Assembly: GCA_904381285.1 (NCBI GenBank)
Contig: CAJFII010000013.1
Coordinates: 1-60,273, forward strand
DNA from: an uncultured Clostridia bacterium
Lineage (GTDB): Bacteria; Bacillota; Clostridia; TANB77; CAG-508
DNA length: 60,273 bases
Direction: 5' to 3'
Shown piece by piece: positions 17,624-26,871 of the stretch. A program made the position numbers and the translations under genes. Within the stretch, counting starts at the first letter, position 1. The number at the start of each line of letters is the position of its first letter. Below the pieces are notes generated by a model that ran no database searches, had not been told where the DNA came from, and saw only the letters and a list, made by a program, of their open reading frames with translations.

Positions 17624-18305
17624 TTATTTTAATATTTTAACAATTCTAACATTTACACTGTTCAAATCTGAATTGGCATAAATTTTTATCTGGCTACCAG
17701 TGTTATTTTTAAATTTGAAATCTACACTGCCATAGGCAACAGTAGCATCTTTATCTTTTTCTACATAATGAACAGGTTTGATGTGTGCATGTCTTTCTTT
17801 GACTTGCAATTCAGGTATTTGTAGAACAACATTATATAAAGTACTACTAACTTGGCAATTTCCACCACCTAAAGTTTTTACGGTTTCTCCTTCAGCACTA
17901 AAAGAGTCAGCTTCTTCATAACCTTTGTCAGCAGTAGGATTTCCAACCGTTTCACAAAAGGAAAATGTTTCACCATTGTTAACTACTGTGCCGTCTAAAA
18001 TAGATGTTGTTATTCCAATATTACGACTTCTAGGAGTATCTTTACCACCCAGTTTAGTAGAAAAAGTAGCAAGTTCCTGTTCTTCTGACTGGGTAGCTTC
18101 ATGTGCTCCAATTCTTATTTCATTTTTAATAGTATTGTTTCCGAGAATTTATATTGTTATTTTGAACAGTAACATTACTACTTAATCTATTTGCTTGGAC
18201 AGAATTATTTGAGTTATTAGAATTTTTAGAATCATCATTACAACCTGTTAGGAAAAATAAAAATATAAATAGTATAAAAACTATATAAAAATATTTTGTT
18301 TTCAT
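17624..18305 (-). CDS. VanW-domain lipoprotein, in two frames joined at CGG-A
   Basis: ATG 18305 follows a good ribosome site (GGAGG on the minus strand). The N-terminus is a lipoprotein signal: a Lys start, a hydrophobic stretch and the lipobox FLTGC. An Asn/Ser linker follows (KNSNNSNNS). At minus bases 18143-18141 an in-frame CGG is followed after four more codons by a stop. Starting GGA at 18142 instead continues without interruption into a complete VanW domain (ETFSFCETVGNPTADKGY, then GGGNCQVSSTLYNVVL, then the ERHAHIKPVHYV segment). The joined product is 226 residues. VanW proteins are surface proteins of unclear role, sometimes linked to glycopeptide resistance clusters. Confidence 0.82.
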
Positions 18306-18363
18306 ATTAACCTCCAAAATTCGACTTTTATTAAATATAGTGTAACCAAAAAAATTAATAATA

Positions 18364-18391
18364 TTGACAAAAAAATAAAATATAGTATAAT
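18364..18391 (+). promoter_or_regulatory. Promoter of the small membrane protein gene
   Basis: TTGACA, 16 bases, TATAAT, pointing away from the vanW gene. Confidence 0.65.
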
Positions 18392-18423
18392 AATAAAAGA
18401 GAGTAAAAAATGGAGGAAAAACT

Positions 18424-18579
18424 ATGGCTGCTAAATTATGGAAAAAAATATGTCTTTTTATTTTAATCGTTGCATGTTTGTTTAACATAACATTTAAGTT
18501 AGTGAATAAATTGCCATTTTTTGAAGAATTAAGAAATTCAGCACAATATATGTCAAACCAAAACAACGAAAAAAAATAA
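18424..18579 (+). CDS. Small single-pass membrane protein
   Basis: 51 residues: basic N-terminus (MAAKLWKK), a hydrophobic helix (ICLFILIVACLFNITF) and a hydrophilic tail. GGAGG lies seven bases before the ATG, and the consensus promoter upstream makes it credible despite its size. No family is recognised. It is divergent from the vanW gene and precedes rpmE. Confidence 0.65.
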   Translation: MAAKLWKKICLFILIVACLFNITFKLVNKLPFFEELRNSAQYMSNQNNEKK

Positions 18580-18668
18580 AAATTTTAATTTTGGGTTGAA
18601 ATGATTAAAAATATATGTTAATATAATAGATAGCAAATTTATTAAGGAATGAAAGAGGTGAACACAAA

Positions 18669-18869
18669 ATGAAAGAAGGATTACATCCAGAATTTAATGA
18701 AACAACAATAACATGTGCATGTGGTAATGTATTTAAAACAAAATCAACAAAAAAAGATATAAAAGTAGATGTTTGTTCAAAATGTCATCCATTTTGGACA
18801 GGAAACTTAAAACTAAACACAACAGGTGGTAGAGCAGATAAATTTAAGAAAAAATACGGAATTGCATAA
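18669..18869 (+). CDS. rpmE: 50S ribosomal protein L31, zinc-binding form
   Basis: 66 residues with the zinc ligands of the C+ type (CACGN near residue 16 and [10 protein letters not shown] near 37). GAGGTG precedes the ATG. A candidate promoter TTGAAA (18596-18601)-17-TAATAT lies upstream. It ends in an unusually long terminator. Confidence 0.95.
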   Translation: MKEGLHPEFNETTITCACGNVFKTKSTKKDIKVDVCSKCHPFWTGNLKLNTTGGRADKFKKKYGIA

Positions 18870-18870
18870 A

Positions 18871-18928
18871 AAACAAATAATAGATAAGAGCAGGTATTTA
18901 ATTACTTGCTCTTATCTATTATTTGTTT
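18871..18928 (+). terminator. Very long perfect terminator hairpin
   Basis: 22-bp perfect stem: bases 18871-18892 pair with 18907-18928 around a 14-base loop, with T-rich sequence at the end. It insulates rpmE from the glycan cluster. Confidence 0.85.
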
Positions 18929-18997
18929 ACTAATTTTTATGGATTTTTATATTGTTTTATGATAAAATAAGCTCGAAAAATAAAATAGGAGAATTAT

Positions 18998-20077
18998 ATG
19001 AAAAAGTTATTATTTGCAGCATATGATATGAATATTGGTGGAATAGAAACATCGTTACTAACATTATTAAATTATTTAGAAGATAAAAAATATGATATAA
19101 CTTTAGTATTAGAAAAGAAACAAGGAAAATTTTTAAATGACTTAAACTCTAATATTAATGTTATTGAATATAACCCAAGTGAAAATAGAATTTTTTTTAT
19201 TAGAAAAATACTAAATTTGTTTAAAAGATTTGCTTTTATTTTAAAACATAAAAACAAATATGATTTTTCCGCTTCTTTTGCAACATATTCTTGTGTAGGT
19301 TCATTTATTGCAAGAAACGCATCTACAAATAATGCATTATGGTGTCATGCAGATTATCTGGAATTATTCAAGAATGACAAGGAGAAAGTGAAAGATTTTT
19401 TTGAAAAACTACATTGTAGGAAATTCAAAAATATTATATTCGTGTCTAATGAAGCGTCAAAAACTTTTATACAAGTGTATCCAGAACTAAAACAAAAAGT
19501 AGTGTTCTGCAACAATTTAATTGATTATAAAAAAATTTTAGAGTTATCTAAGGAAAAAATTACAGAGGTGAAAAACACATATACTTTTGTGAATATTGGA
19601 AGACATGATGAATTACAAAAAAAACTAACAAGAATCATTGAAGCTTCTAAAATGTTAAAAAAAGATAATTTAAATTTTAAGGTATTATTTATAGGAGAAG
19701 GAAAAGATACAAAGCTATACAAACAATTAGTAGAAAAATATAATTTGCAAGATAAAATAGAATTTTTAGGGGCAAAGAAAAATCCATATCCATATATGAA
19801 ATTAGCAGATACAGTGTTATTAACATCGGATTATGAGGGATATCCAGTAGTATTTATAGAAGCATTAATATTAAATAAACCAATTATAACAACAGATGTA
19901 TCTGATGCAATGCAAGATATTAATAACAAATATGGTAAAGTGATAAAAAAAGATGAAAATGAATTATATTTGGCAATGAAAGAATTTATACAAAATGGAT
20001 ATGAAATAAAAGAAAAGTTTGATCCAGAAAAATATAATAAAGAAATAACCAGAAAATTAAAAAATATAATTAATTGA
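18998..20077 (+). CDS. Glycosyltransferase family 4
   Basis: 359 residues, GT-B fold. The start MNIGGIETSLLTLLNYL is the acceptor-side glycine-rich segment. The C-terminal half has FVNIGRHDELQKKLTRIIEA, FIGEGKDT and the donor-binding TSDYEGYPVVFIEAL (EX7E-type) motif. First gene of the surface-glycan cluster, with an extended -10 (TGaTAAAAT at 18960-18968) upstream. The sugar and linkage cannot be told from sequence. Confidence 0.9.
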   Translation: MKKLLFAAYDMNIGGIETSLLTLLNYLEDKKYDITLVLEKKQGKFLNDLNSNINVIEYNPSENRIFFIRKILNLFKRFAFILKHKNKYDFSASFATYSCVGSFIARNASTNNALWCHADYLELFKNDKEKVKDFFEKLHCRKFKNIIFVSNEASKTFIQVYPELKQKVVFCNNLIDYKKILELSKEKITEVKNTYTFVNIGRHDELQKKLTRIIEASKMLKKDNLNFKVLFIGEGKDTKLYKQLVEKYNLQDKIEFLGAKKNPYPYMKLADTVLLTSDYEGYPVVFIEALILNKPIITTDVSDAMQDINNKYGKVIKKDENELYLAMKEFIQNGYEIKEKFDPEKYNKEITRKLKNIIN

Positions 20078-20103
20078 AATATTATATAGATAGGAAGTAT
20101 TAG

Positions 20104-21051
20104 ATGATAAAATTAAGTATAATTGTACCAGTATATAATACAGGTAAATATTTAAAAAAATGTTTAGACTCATTAGTGCCACAGGCAAATCAAGAAACAG
20201 AAATATTAGTTATAAATGATGGCTCTAAAGATAATTCGGAAGAAATTATACAAAAGTACAAACAACAAAATCCTAGTATAATAAAATACTACAAAAAACA
20301 AAATACAGGAATTGCAGACACTAGAAATATTGGGATTACTAAAGCCACAGGTAAATATATACTTTTTGTAGATTCTGATGATTATATAAAAGAAAATTTA
20401 ATTCAAGAATTAGAAAAATATATGAGCCAAGATATAGATATTGTAAAATTCAAACTAGAAAAAGTTAATGGAAATGGAGAAATACTAGAAAGAATAGATG
20501 GACCAATATTTGATAAAGTAGATGGACAAACAGCTTTTAATATACTTGCATTTTCGGATGTATTAATAGATTCTCCATGTGTCTATTTATTTAAAAAGGA
20601 ATTATTTGAAAAAAATAAGTTAAAATTCAAATTAAATACTGAACATGAAGATTTTGGATTAATTCCACTTATAATATTGAAAGCTAAAGAGATGGTTTCA
20701 ATTAATACATATGGTTATTGTTATTTACAAACTACAAATAGTATTACAAGAAATGAAAACTATGAAAAAACAATAAAAAAAGTAAATGATGTATTTATAC
20801 ATTATGATACAATGATAAAATTTATAGAAAAAGAATCTTTAAATAGTAAGACTAAAAAAAATATAAAAACTTATTATACAAATGCAATAATTTTAAAATT
20901 AAAAGAACTAAAGAGACAGGATTTAGATACATATATTAAAGAAATAAGAAAAAGAAAAATGATAAAAAATATACAAGTACATAGTATGAAGCAGTTAATA
21001 AAAAAAATAATATTGTTATTAAATATTAGATGGTATTTAAAATTGAAATAA
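20104..21051 (+). CDS. Glycosyltransferase family 2
   Basis: 315 residues, GT-A fold. SIIVPVYNTGKYLKKCLDSL starts the nucleotide-binding half, INDGSKDNS follows, and the metal-binding DXD is in FVDSDDYI. The C-terminal part is helical and basic, perhaps membrane-associated. It starts 26 bases after the preceding GT4 gene. Confidence 0.9.
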   Translation: MIKLSIIVPVYNTGKYLKKCLDSLVPQANQETEILVINDGSKDNSEEIIQKYKQQNPSIIKYYKKQNTGIADTRNIGITKATGKYILFVDSDDYIKENLIQELEKYMSQDIDIVKFKLEKVNGNGEILERIDGPIFDKVDGQTAFNILAFSDVLIDSPCVYLFKKELFEKNKLKFKLNTEHEDFGLIPLIILKAKEMVSINTYGYCYLQTTNSITRNENYEKTIKKVNDVFIHYDTMIKFIEKESLNSKTKKNIKTYYTNAIILKLKELKRQDLDTYIKEIRKRKMIKNIQVHSMKQLIKKIILLLNIRWYLKLK

Positions 21052-21076
21052 TATATTGGAGGATTAATAAATAAAA

Positions 21077-22030
21077 ATGACAAAAGTAAGTGTAATTGTT
21101 CCTGTATACAATGTAGAACAATATTTAAGAAAATGTTTAGATTCACTTGTTAATCAAACATTAAAAGATATAGAAATTATTATAGTTGATGATGGTTCAG
21201 AGGATGCATCTTCACACATTGCAAAAGAATATGAAAAACAATATAGTAATGTTAAATACTATAGAAAGGAAAATGGTGGACTATCTGATGCAAGAAATTA
21301 CGGATTAAAATATGCAACAGGAAAATATATAGCTTTTCTAGACTCAGATGATTATGTAGATAAAACTTTATATCAGAAAATGTATGAAAAAGCTAAAAAA
21401 GAAGATAGTGATATGGTTGAATGCAATTTTTATTGGTCATATCCAAGGAAAAATAAAAAAGATATTGGTGAAAAATATTATGGAAAAAAACAAATGCTAG
21501 AAAAAGCAAGAGTAGTTGCTTGGAATAAACTTTATAAAAAAGAGATTATTGACAAAGCTAAAGTAGAATTTCCAAAAGGATTGATATATGAAGATGTAGA
21601 ATTTTTTTATAAATTAGTGCCATATATAGAAAATGTAAGTTTTGTAAAAGAACCACTTATATATTATGTACAAAGAAAAAAATCAATTATTAATACTCAA
21701 GATAAAAAAACAGAAGATATATTCAAAATATTAGACAATGTATTATTATATTACAAAGAAAAAAACTTATATGATGAATATAAAGAAGTTTTAGAATTTA
21801 CTTATATGAGAATACTGCTATGTAGTTCTTTTAAAAGAATTTGTAAAATAAAAAATAAAACTTTAAGAAAAGACTTATTAAACAAAACTTGGATATATTT
21901 ATATGAAAAATTTCCATTATGCAAGGAAAATTCAATTTTAAATAGGGATTTAAATGCTAAAAAAAGATATATGTTAACTGTAAACAGATTTACATATAGA
22001 ATATATGCAAAAATATTTAGAATGTTTTAA
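21077..22030 (+). CDS. Glycosyltransferase family 2
   Basis: 317 residues with SVIVPVYNVEQYLRKCLDSL, VDDGSEDAS, the GGLSDARNYG segment and FLDSDDYV as DXD motif. It is closely similar in layout to the gene before it, suggesting an old duplication within the cluster. A GGAGG-type site precedes the ATG. Confidence 0.92.
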   Translation: MTKVSVIVPVYNVEQYLRKCLDSLVNQTLKDIEIIIVDDGSEDASSHIAKEYEKQYSNVKYYRKENGGLSDARNYGLKYATGKYIAFLDSDDYVDKTLYQKMYEKAKKEDSDMVECNFYWSYPRKNKKDIGEKYYGKKQMLEKARVVAWNKLYKKEIIDKAKVEFPKGLIYEDVEFFYKLVPYIENVSFVKEPLIYYVQRKKSIINTQDKKTEDIFKILDNVLLYYKEKNLYDEYKEVLEFTYMRILLCSSFKRICKIKNKTLRKDLLNKTWIYLYEKFPLCKENSILNRDLNAKKRYMLTVNRFTYRIYAKIFRMF

Positions 22031-22042
22031 AAGAGGTAATTA

Positions 22043-23461
22043 ATGAAGCAGTTTATTAAAGAAAAATTAAATGTAGAAAATTTATTATGTTTTATGATAA
22101 TAATTTGTCCAATATTAGATATATTAAGTTTTTTGTTTAGAAATTACTTTAACACTAATTTTTCACCATCAACATTTTTACGACCAATTATACCTATTAT
22201 AGTAATTTTAATTATATTTTTTAAAGAGAAAATGAAATTAAAACTCATAGTAGTAGGCATTATATATGCTATATATGCAGTAATACATCTATGGCTATTT
22301 AATATAGTAAAAACAGGGAGCTCTTTTGGTGGACTGATAAATGAATTACAATTCATTGTTAATTATTCGTTTATGATACTTAATCTTTTTATATTTATAT
22401 ACATATTTAAGGACAAACCAAAAGACAAATTGAAAAAGAGTATATTAATAATGACAAGTATTTACATTCTTTCAATTTGGATATCAATTATTACAAATAC
22501 ATCTTCTACTACATACATAGAAGGAATCGGGTATAAAGGTTGGTTTGAAACTGGAAATAGCATTGGTGCAATTCTTATTTTATCGATGTTTATAATATTT
22601 ACTATGATAAGGGAAAAGAAATATAGATATTGGGCTATTGCAGTCATAATATTAGTTGGAATATATACTACAATGATGCTTGGAACTAGAGTGGGGCTTT
22701 TGGGATTTATTTGTGTACTGTTTTTATATGGGTTAAGCGAACTATTTGCAGCAATTTTGAAACGTATCCAATTAAATAAAAATATTTTAATTATAAGTAT
22801 ATCGGTAATTGTTATTGTAGTAATAGGAGTAACAGTTTTTGGATCAAACACATTAAAGAGAAGACAACATCTAAAAGAAGTACAACAAAGTGGACAAGAA
22901 GTAACACATATATCAAATGCGCTATTAGAAATTAAAGAAAAAATTCAAAATAATGAACTAGAAGAAGGATATATGTCAGAAGCAGGTAAAAAATCAATTA
23001 TAGATTTATATAATTTTGCCAATGAACATGAAATTGCTAATAACGATATGAGAGCACAACAATTAATTTACAATATATATTTAGTAAAGAATCAATCCAA
23101 TATAATGTTAATGCTATTTGGAAATGGATTTCAAGCTAATTTTACAGAATTAATTTTAGAAATGGAAATACCAGCATTTTTATTAAATTTTGGTGTGTTT
23201 GGATTTATATTATATTTTGTACCACTACTAACAATATTTATATATGGATTATTTATAGGTGTAAAGTATAGACATGAAATAAACTCTGAATACATAATGA
23301 ATATTTTAGGACTATTTTTTAGCTTTGCATTTTCATTTTTATCTGGTTACACATTTTTCAATTCATCAAGTATGATTATTGTAGTTATTTTAAATACACT
23401 ATTAATAATAAATATAAGAGAATTGAAAAATAAGAAACTAAAAGAAAGGTATAATAAATAG
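22043..23461 (+). CDS. O-antigen ligase/polymerase-like membrane protein
   Basis: 472 residues with about ten to twelve hydrophobic helices and one long extracytoplasmic loop (about 270-350), the layout of Wzy polymerases and WaaL-type ligases. The segment MLGTRVGLLGFICVLF resembles the conserved Arg-containing helix of that superfamily. It probably polymerises or transfers glycan units on the outer side of the membrane. It starts 12 bases after the GT2 gene. Confidence 0.78.
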   Translation: MKQFIKEKLNVENLLCFMIIICPILDILSFLFRNYFNTNFSPSTFLRPIIPIIVILIIFFKEKMKLKLIVVGIIYAIYAVIHLWLFNIVKTGSSFGGLINELQFIVNYSFMILNLFIFIYIFKDKPKDKLKKSILIMTSIYILSIWISIITNTSSTTYIEGIGYKGWFETGNSIGAILILSMFIIFTMIREKKYRYWAIAVIILVGIYTTMMLGTRVGLLGFICVLFLYGLSELFAAILKRIQLNKNILIISISVIVIVVIGVTVFGSNTLKRRQHLKEVQQSGQEVTHISNALLEIKEKIQNNELEEGYMSEAGKKSIIDLYNFANEHEIANNDMRAQQLIYNIYLVKNQSNIMLMLFGNGFQANFTELILEMEIPAFLLNFGVFGFILYFVPLLTIFIYGLFIGVKYRHEINSEYIMNILGLFFSFAFSFLSGYTFFNSSSMIIVVILNTLLIINIRELKNKKLKERYNK

Positions 23462-23492
23462 AATTAATTGTTTATTATATAAGGTAATACAT

Positions 23493-24599
23493 TTGAAAAA
23501 AGTAATATTTGGAATAACAAGTTTAACTGTGGGCGGAGCAGAAAAAACTTTAATAGACATAATTGAAAAAATAGAAAAAGAATATAAAATTACAGTTTTT
23601 ACTTTATATGGAAAAGGTGAATTTGAAAAAAGTTTACCTAAAAATATAGAATTAAAAACTCTATATAAAAAATCATATAATGAATTATCTAAATTAAGTA
23701 AAATAATAATTTCTTTAAGATTATTGCTATTTAGAAAGCAAATATATGATAAATACATAAAAAATGATTATGATACAGAAATAGCATTCTTGGAAGGACC
23801 AATTACCAGACTTTTCAGTGTGAAAAATAAGAAAACTAAAAAAATTGCTTGGGTACATACAGATATATCAAAGATATTTGGAAATTCAATAAAGTCAAAA
23901 TTGAAGACTATAATTAATAAAGATATCTATAATAATTATGATAAAATTGTACTAGTTAGTAAAAATAGTTTGAAAAAATTTAAAGAAATTAATCCACAAA
24001 TAGAAGACGAAAAATTAGAGATTATTCATAATTATATAAATAAAGAAAAAGTAATGGAAAAAGCCGAAGAAGACATAAAACTGCCATTCAAAAAAGATGG
24101 AGTAAACATTGTATGTGTTGGAAGATTAGTTGATGCAAAAGCATATGATAGGTTAATTAGAATACATGCAAGACTAGTTAAAGATAATATAAAACATTAT
24201 ATATATGTTATTGGAAATGGACCTCTACAAAATGAATTAAAACAACAAATAGAGAAAGAAAAAGTGGAAAATACTTTTTATTTATTAGGAGAAAAGGAAA
24301 ATCCATACGTATATATTAAAAATGCAGATTACTTTTGCTTATTATCATATTTTGAAGGATACCCAATGGTATTGGAAGAAGCAAAAATATTGGACAAGTT
24401 TATTATTACCAATACAGCAGCAAAAGAAGTTGTAGAAAATTATGAGAAAAGTATTGTTTTAGAAAATAATGAAGAAGCAATATATGAAGGACTAAAGAAT
24501 GTTATTGAAAATAAAGAAAAATATGAAGAAAAAGACACTATAAAAAAAGAATATAATAATGATGATATAATAAAAAAAATAAAAGCTATAATAGGCTAG
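23493..24599 (+). CDS. Glycosyltransferase family 4
   Basis: 368 residues from TTG 23493, which follows an AAGGT-type site. The N-terminal TSLTVGGAEKTLIDII is the usual acceptor loop. VCVGRLVDAKAYDRLIRIHARL, VIGNGPLQNEL and LLSYFEGYPMVLEEA give the donor-binding half. Cytoplasmic, working on a lipid-linked glycan. Confidence 0.9.
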   Translation: MKKVIFGITSLTVGGAEKTLIDIIEKIEKEYKITVFTLYGKGEFEKSLPKNIELKTLYKKSYNELSKLSKIIISLRLLLFRKQIYDKYIKNDYDTEIAFLEGPITRLFSVKNKKTKKIAWVHTDISKIFGNSIKSKLKTIINKDIYNNYDKIVLVSKNSLKKFKEINPQIEDEKLEIIHNYINKEKVMEKAEEDIKLPFKKDGVNIVCVGRLVDAKAYDRLIRIHARLVKDNIKHYIYVIGNGPLQNELKQQIEKEKVENTFYLLGEKENPYVYIKNADYFCLLSYFEGYPMVLEEAKILDKFIITNTAAKEVVENYEKSIVLENNEEAIYEGLKNVIENKEKYEEKDTIKKEYNNDDIIKKIKAIIG

Positions 24600-24637
24600 A
24601 ATATTAATATAGTAGAAAATGTAGAAGGTGATGTGTT

Positions 24638-25522
24638 ATGAAAATATCTATTTTAACAGCAACTTTTAATAGGAGTAAATTACTTAAAAGGTTATATGAT
24701 AGTATAGTAAAAAATCTAAACAATAAAGTAGAAATAGAATGGTTAATTATGGACGATGGCTCTAAAGATGACACACAAAAAACGGTAGAAGGTTTTATAC
24801 AAGATAATAAATTTGATATTCAATATTATAGCCAAGAAAATAGCGGAAAAATGGTGGCAATAAATAAATTAATACCATATTCAACAGGTGATTTAATTAT
24901 AGAGTGTGATTCAGATGATTATTTTAAAGAAAATGCGTTTAATATAATAAATAAAAATTATAATCAAATAGATGACAATACATATGCTTTATGTTATTTA
25001 AAGTATGACCAAAATGAATGTAATATAGGAAATTTGTTTAAAGAAAAAGAAACAACAATGTTTGATTTGTATTTTAAACAAGGAGAAGATGGAGAAAAAG
25101 CCTTAGTATATAATGCTAAAATTAGAAAACAGTTTAGTTATGAATTAGAAAATGGTGAAAAATTTATTACTGAAGCGAGAATGCATCATAAAATGGATTT
25201 AAAATATAAAATTAAATGTTTTAATGAAGCAATAATGATATGTGAATATCAAAAAGAAGGATATACTAACAACATAAAAGAGATTTTCAAGAAATATCCA
25301 TATGGATATTATAAATATTTTAAAGAAATGTTTGATATGGACTGCAAAGGGATATACTTTTATAAAAGAATGTATTTAATAAAGCATTACATATTATTTT
25401 CTAGTTTAACTAATGTAAAGTTTAAGGAAGCTTTTAAAAATGTAAAAGGAACTTATAATAAAATTCTATTTACAATTTTATATATTCCTGGAATAATCGC
25501 AACTAAAATAAAATTTAAATAA
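24638..25522 (+). CDS. Glycosyltransferase family 2
   Basis: 294 residues, starting TATFNRSKLLKRLYDSI, with MDDGSKDDT and the DXD in IECDSDDYF. The C-terminal half differs from the two earlier GT2 proteins and resembles GT2 proteins that act on already long glycans. GGTGATG lies close to the ATG. Confidence 0.88.
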   Translation: MKISILTATFNRSKLLKRLYDSIVKNLNNKVEIEWLIMDDGSKDDTQKTVEGFIQDNKFDIQYYSQENSGKMVAINKLIPYSTGDLIIECDSDDYFKENAFNIINKNYNQIDDNTYALCYLKYDQNECNIGNLFKEKETTMFDLYFKQGEDGEKALVYNAKIRKQFSYELENGEKFITEARMHHKMDLKYKIKCFNEAIMICEYQKEGYTNNIKEIFKKYPYGYYKYFKEMFDMDCKGIYFYKRMYLIKHYILFSSLTNVKFKEAFKNVKGTYNKILFTILYIPGIIATKIKFK

Positions 25523-25535
25523 AAAAGGAGTTATT

Positions 25536-25778
25536 ATGGAAAAGGATAATATTAATAATGAAAAAATATTAATAAAAGAGTTGGAACTAGAATTAGAATT
25601 AGTGAAAAAAAATTTGCAAGATGAAATAAATAAAGCCTCTGAACAAGAAAAAGCATATATAAAAGAACAAGAAAAATTAAATAATGAAAAAAGAGCACTT
25701 AGAGATGAATTAGATTCTATTTTATATTCTAGAAGTTACAAGTTTATTAGTAAAGTAAAAAAAATAATAAGGAGATAA
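25536..25778 (+). CDS. Small coiled-coil protein within the glycan cluster
   Basis: 80 residues, almost wholly Glu/Lys heptad sequence, ending YSRSYKFISKVKKIIRR. That basic end resembles the C-terminal ends of many cluster glycosyltransferases (compare the end of the next GT2, KKIHNRVIRKIKRIFK). It has its own AAAGGAG site and lies 13 bases after one GT gene and four before the next. It may tether a transferase to the membrane or a partner; that is inference. Confidence 0.65.
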   Translation: MEKDNINNEKILIKELELELELVKKNLQDEINKASEQEKAYIKEQEKLNNEKRALRDELDSILYSRSYKFISKVKKIIRR

Positions 25779-25782
25779 AATT

Positions 25783-26829
25783 ATGGAAAACTCTATAAAT
25801 AAACCAAAACTTGCTTTTATAATAGATACAAAAGGTTGGGCGTTACACAATATTGCAAAAAATGTAAAAGAACAATTAGATGAGTATTATGATATAGATA
25901 TAATACCAGGTGATATTTTTCATGGAAACATGATAAAACTATTTATATTGTGTAAGGAGTATGATTTAATCCATTTTTTTTGGAGAGGTTATTTGTCATT
26001 AATAGATAGAGAAGAAATGGATAAATACATACAAAGCTTGGGAATGGAAAAACAAGAATTTATACAAGAATATATATTAAATAAAAACATTACAATTACA
26101 ATATGTGACCATTTATATCTAAACGATACAGAATATTGGAGAACAGAGGAAGTATTTAAATATTGTAAAAACTATTTTGTTACATCTTTAATATTAAAAG
26201 AAATATATACAAACAAAAAAGATTTACCAAATCCTTATGGAGTTATACAAGATGGAGTAAATTTAAATTTATTTAAACCAAACAATCTTGAAAGATTTTG
26301 TAATATAGATGAATTAATAATAGGATGGGTTGGAAATAGCAAATTTAACGATTTAGAAAATGATGACGATTTAAAAGGTGTAAGAAGCATAATAAAACCA
26401 GCAATAAACGAACTAATTGAAGAGGGATATAAAATAAAAATGAATTTGGCAGACAGAAATGAAGGAATAATCCCAATAGATAAAATGCCAGAATATTATA
26501 ATTCTATACATTTATATGTGTGTGCTTCAAAAACAGAAGGAACACCAGACCCAATACTTGAAGCAATGGCTTGTGGAGTGCCTGTTATAAGTACAGATGT
26601 AGGAATTGTAAGAGAAGTTTTAGGGGATAAGCAAAAAAGCTATATATTAAAAGAACGCTCAAAAGAAGAACTAAAAAATAAAATAAAAGAAATAATTAAT
26701 AACAAAGAAATACTAACACAATTATCTAAAGAAAATTTAGAAATGGTTAAAAATTGTTCTTGGGAAGAGAGAGGAAAAAAATATAAAAAATTTTTTGAAG
26801 ATAACTTGAAAAATTTTGACAATAAATAA
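25783..26829 (+). CDS. Glycosyltransferase family 4
   Basis: 348 residues. The C-terminal half is typical GT-B: IGWVGNSKFND, then YVCASKTEGTPDPILEAMACGVPVIS broken over the donor site, and GIVREVLG. The N-terminal half (FIIDTKGWALHNIAKNV) differs from other cluster GT4 proteins. Starts four bases after the small coiled-coil gene. Confidence 0.88.
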   Translation: MENSINKPKLAFIIDTKGWALHNIAKNVKEQLDEYYDIDIIPGDIFHGNMIKLFILCKEYDLIHFFWRGYLSLIDREEMDKYIQSLGMEKQEFIQEYILNKNITITICDHLYLNDTEYWRTEEVFKYCKNYFVTSLILKEIYTNKKDLPNPYGVIQDGVNLNLFKPNNLERFCNIDELIIGWVGNSKFNDLENDDDLKGVRSIIKPAINELIEEGYKIKMNLADRNEGIIPIDKMPEYYNSIHLYVCASKTEGTPDPILEAMACGVPVISTDVGIVREVLGDKQKSYILKERSKEELKNKIKEIINNKEILTQLSKENLEMVKNCSWEERGKKYKKFFEDNLKNFDNK

Positions 26830-26871
26830 TTATATGATATAATGTCAAGTATCAAAAGAAGAGGAATTAAT

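Noticed and set aside
17925..18185. Plus-strand 86-codon frame opposite the vanW gene
   Set aside because: It is the antisense shadow of a complete VanW domain and has no ribosome site.
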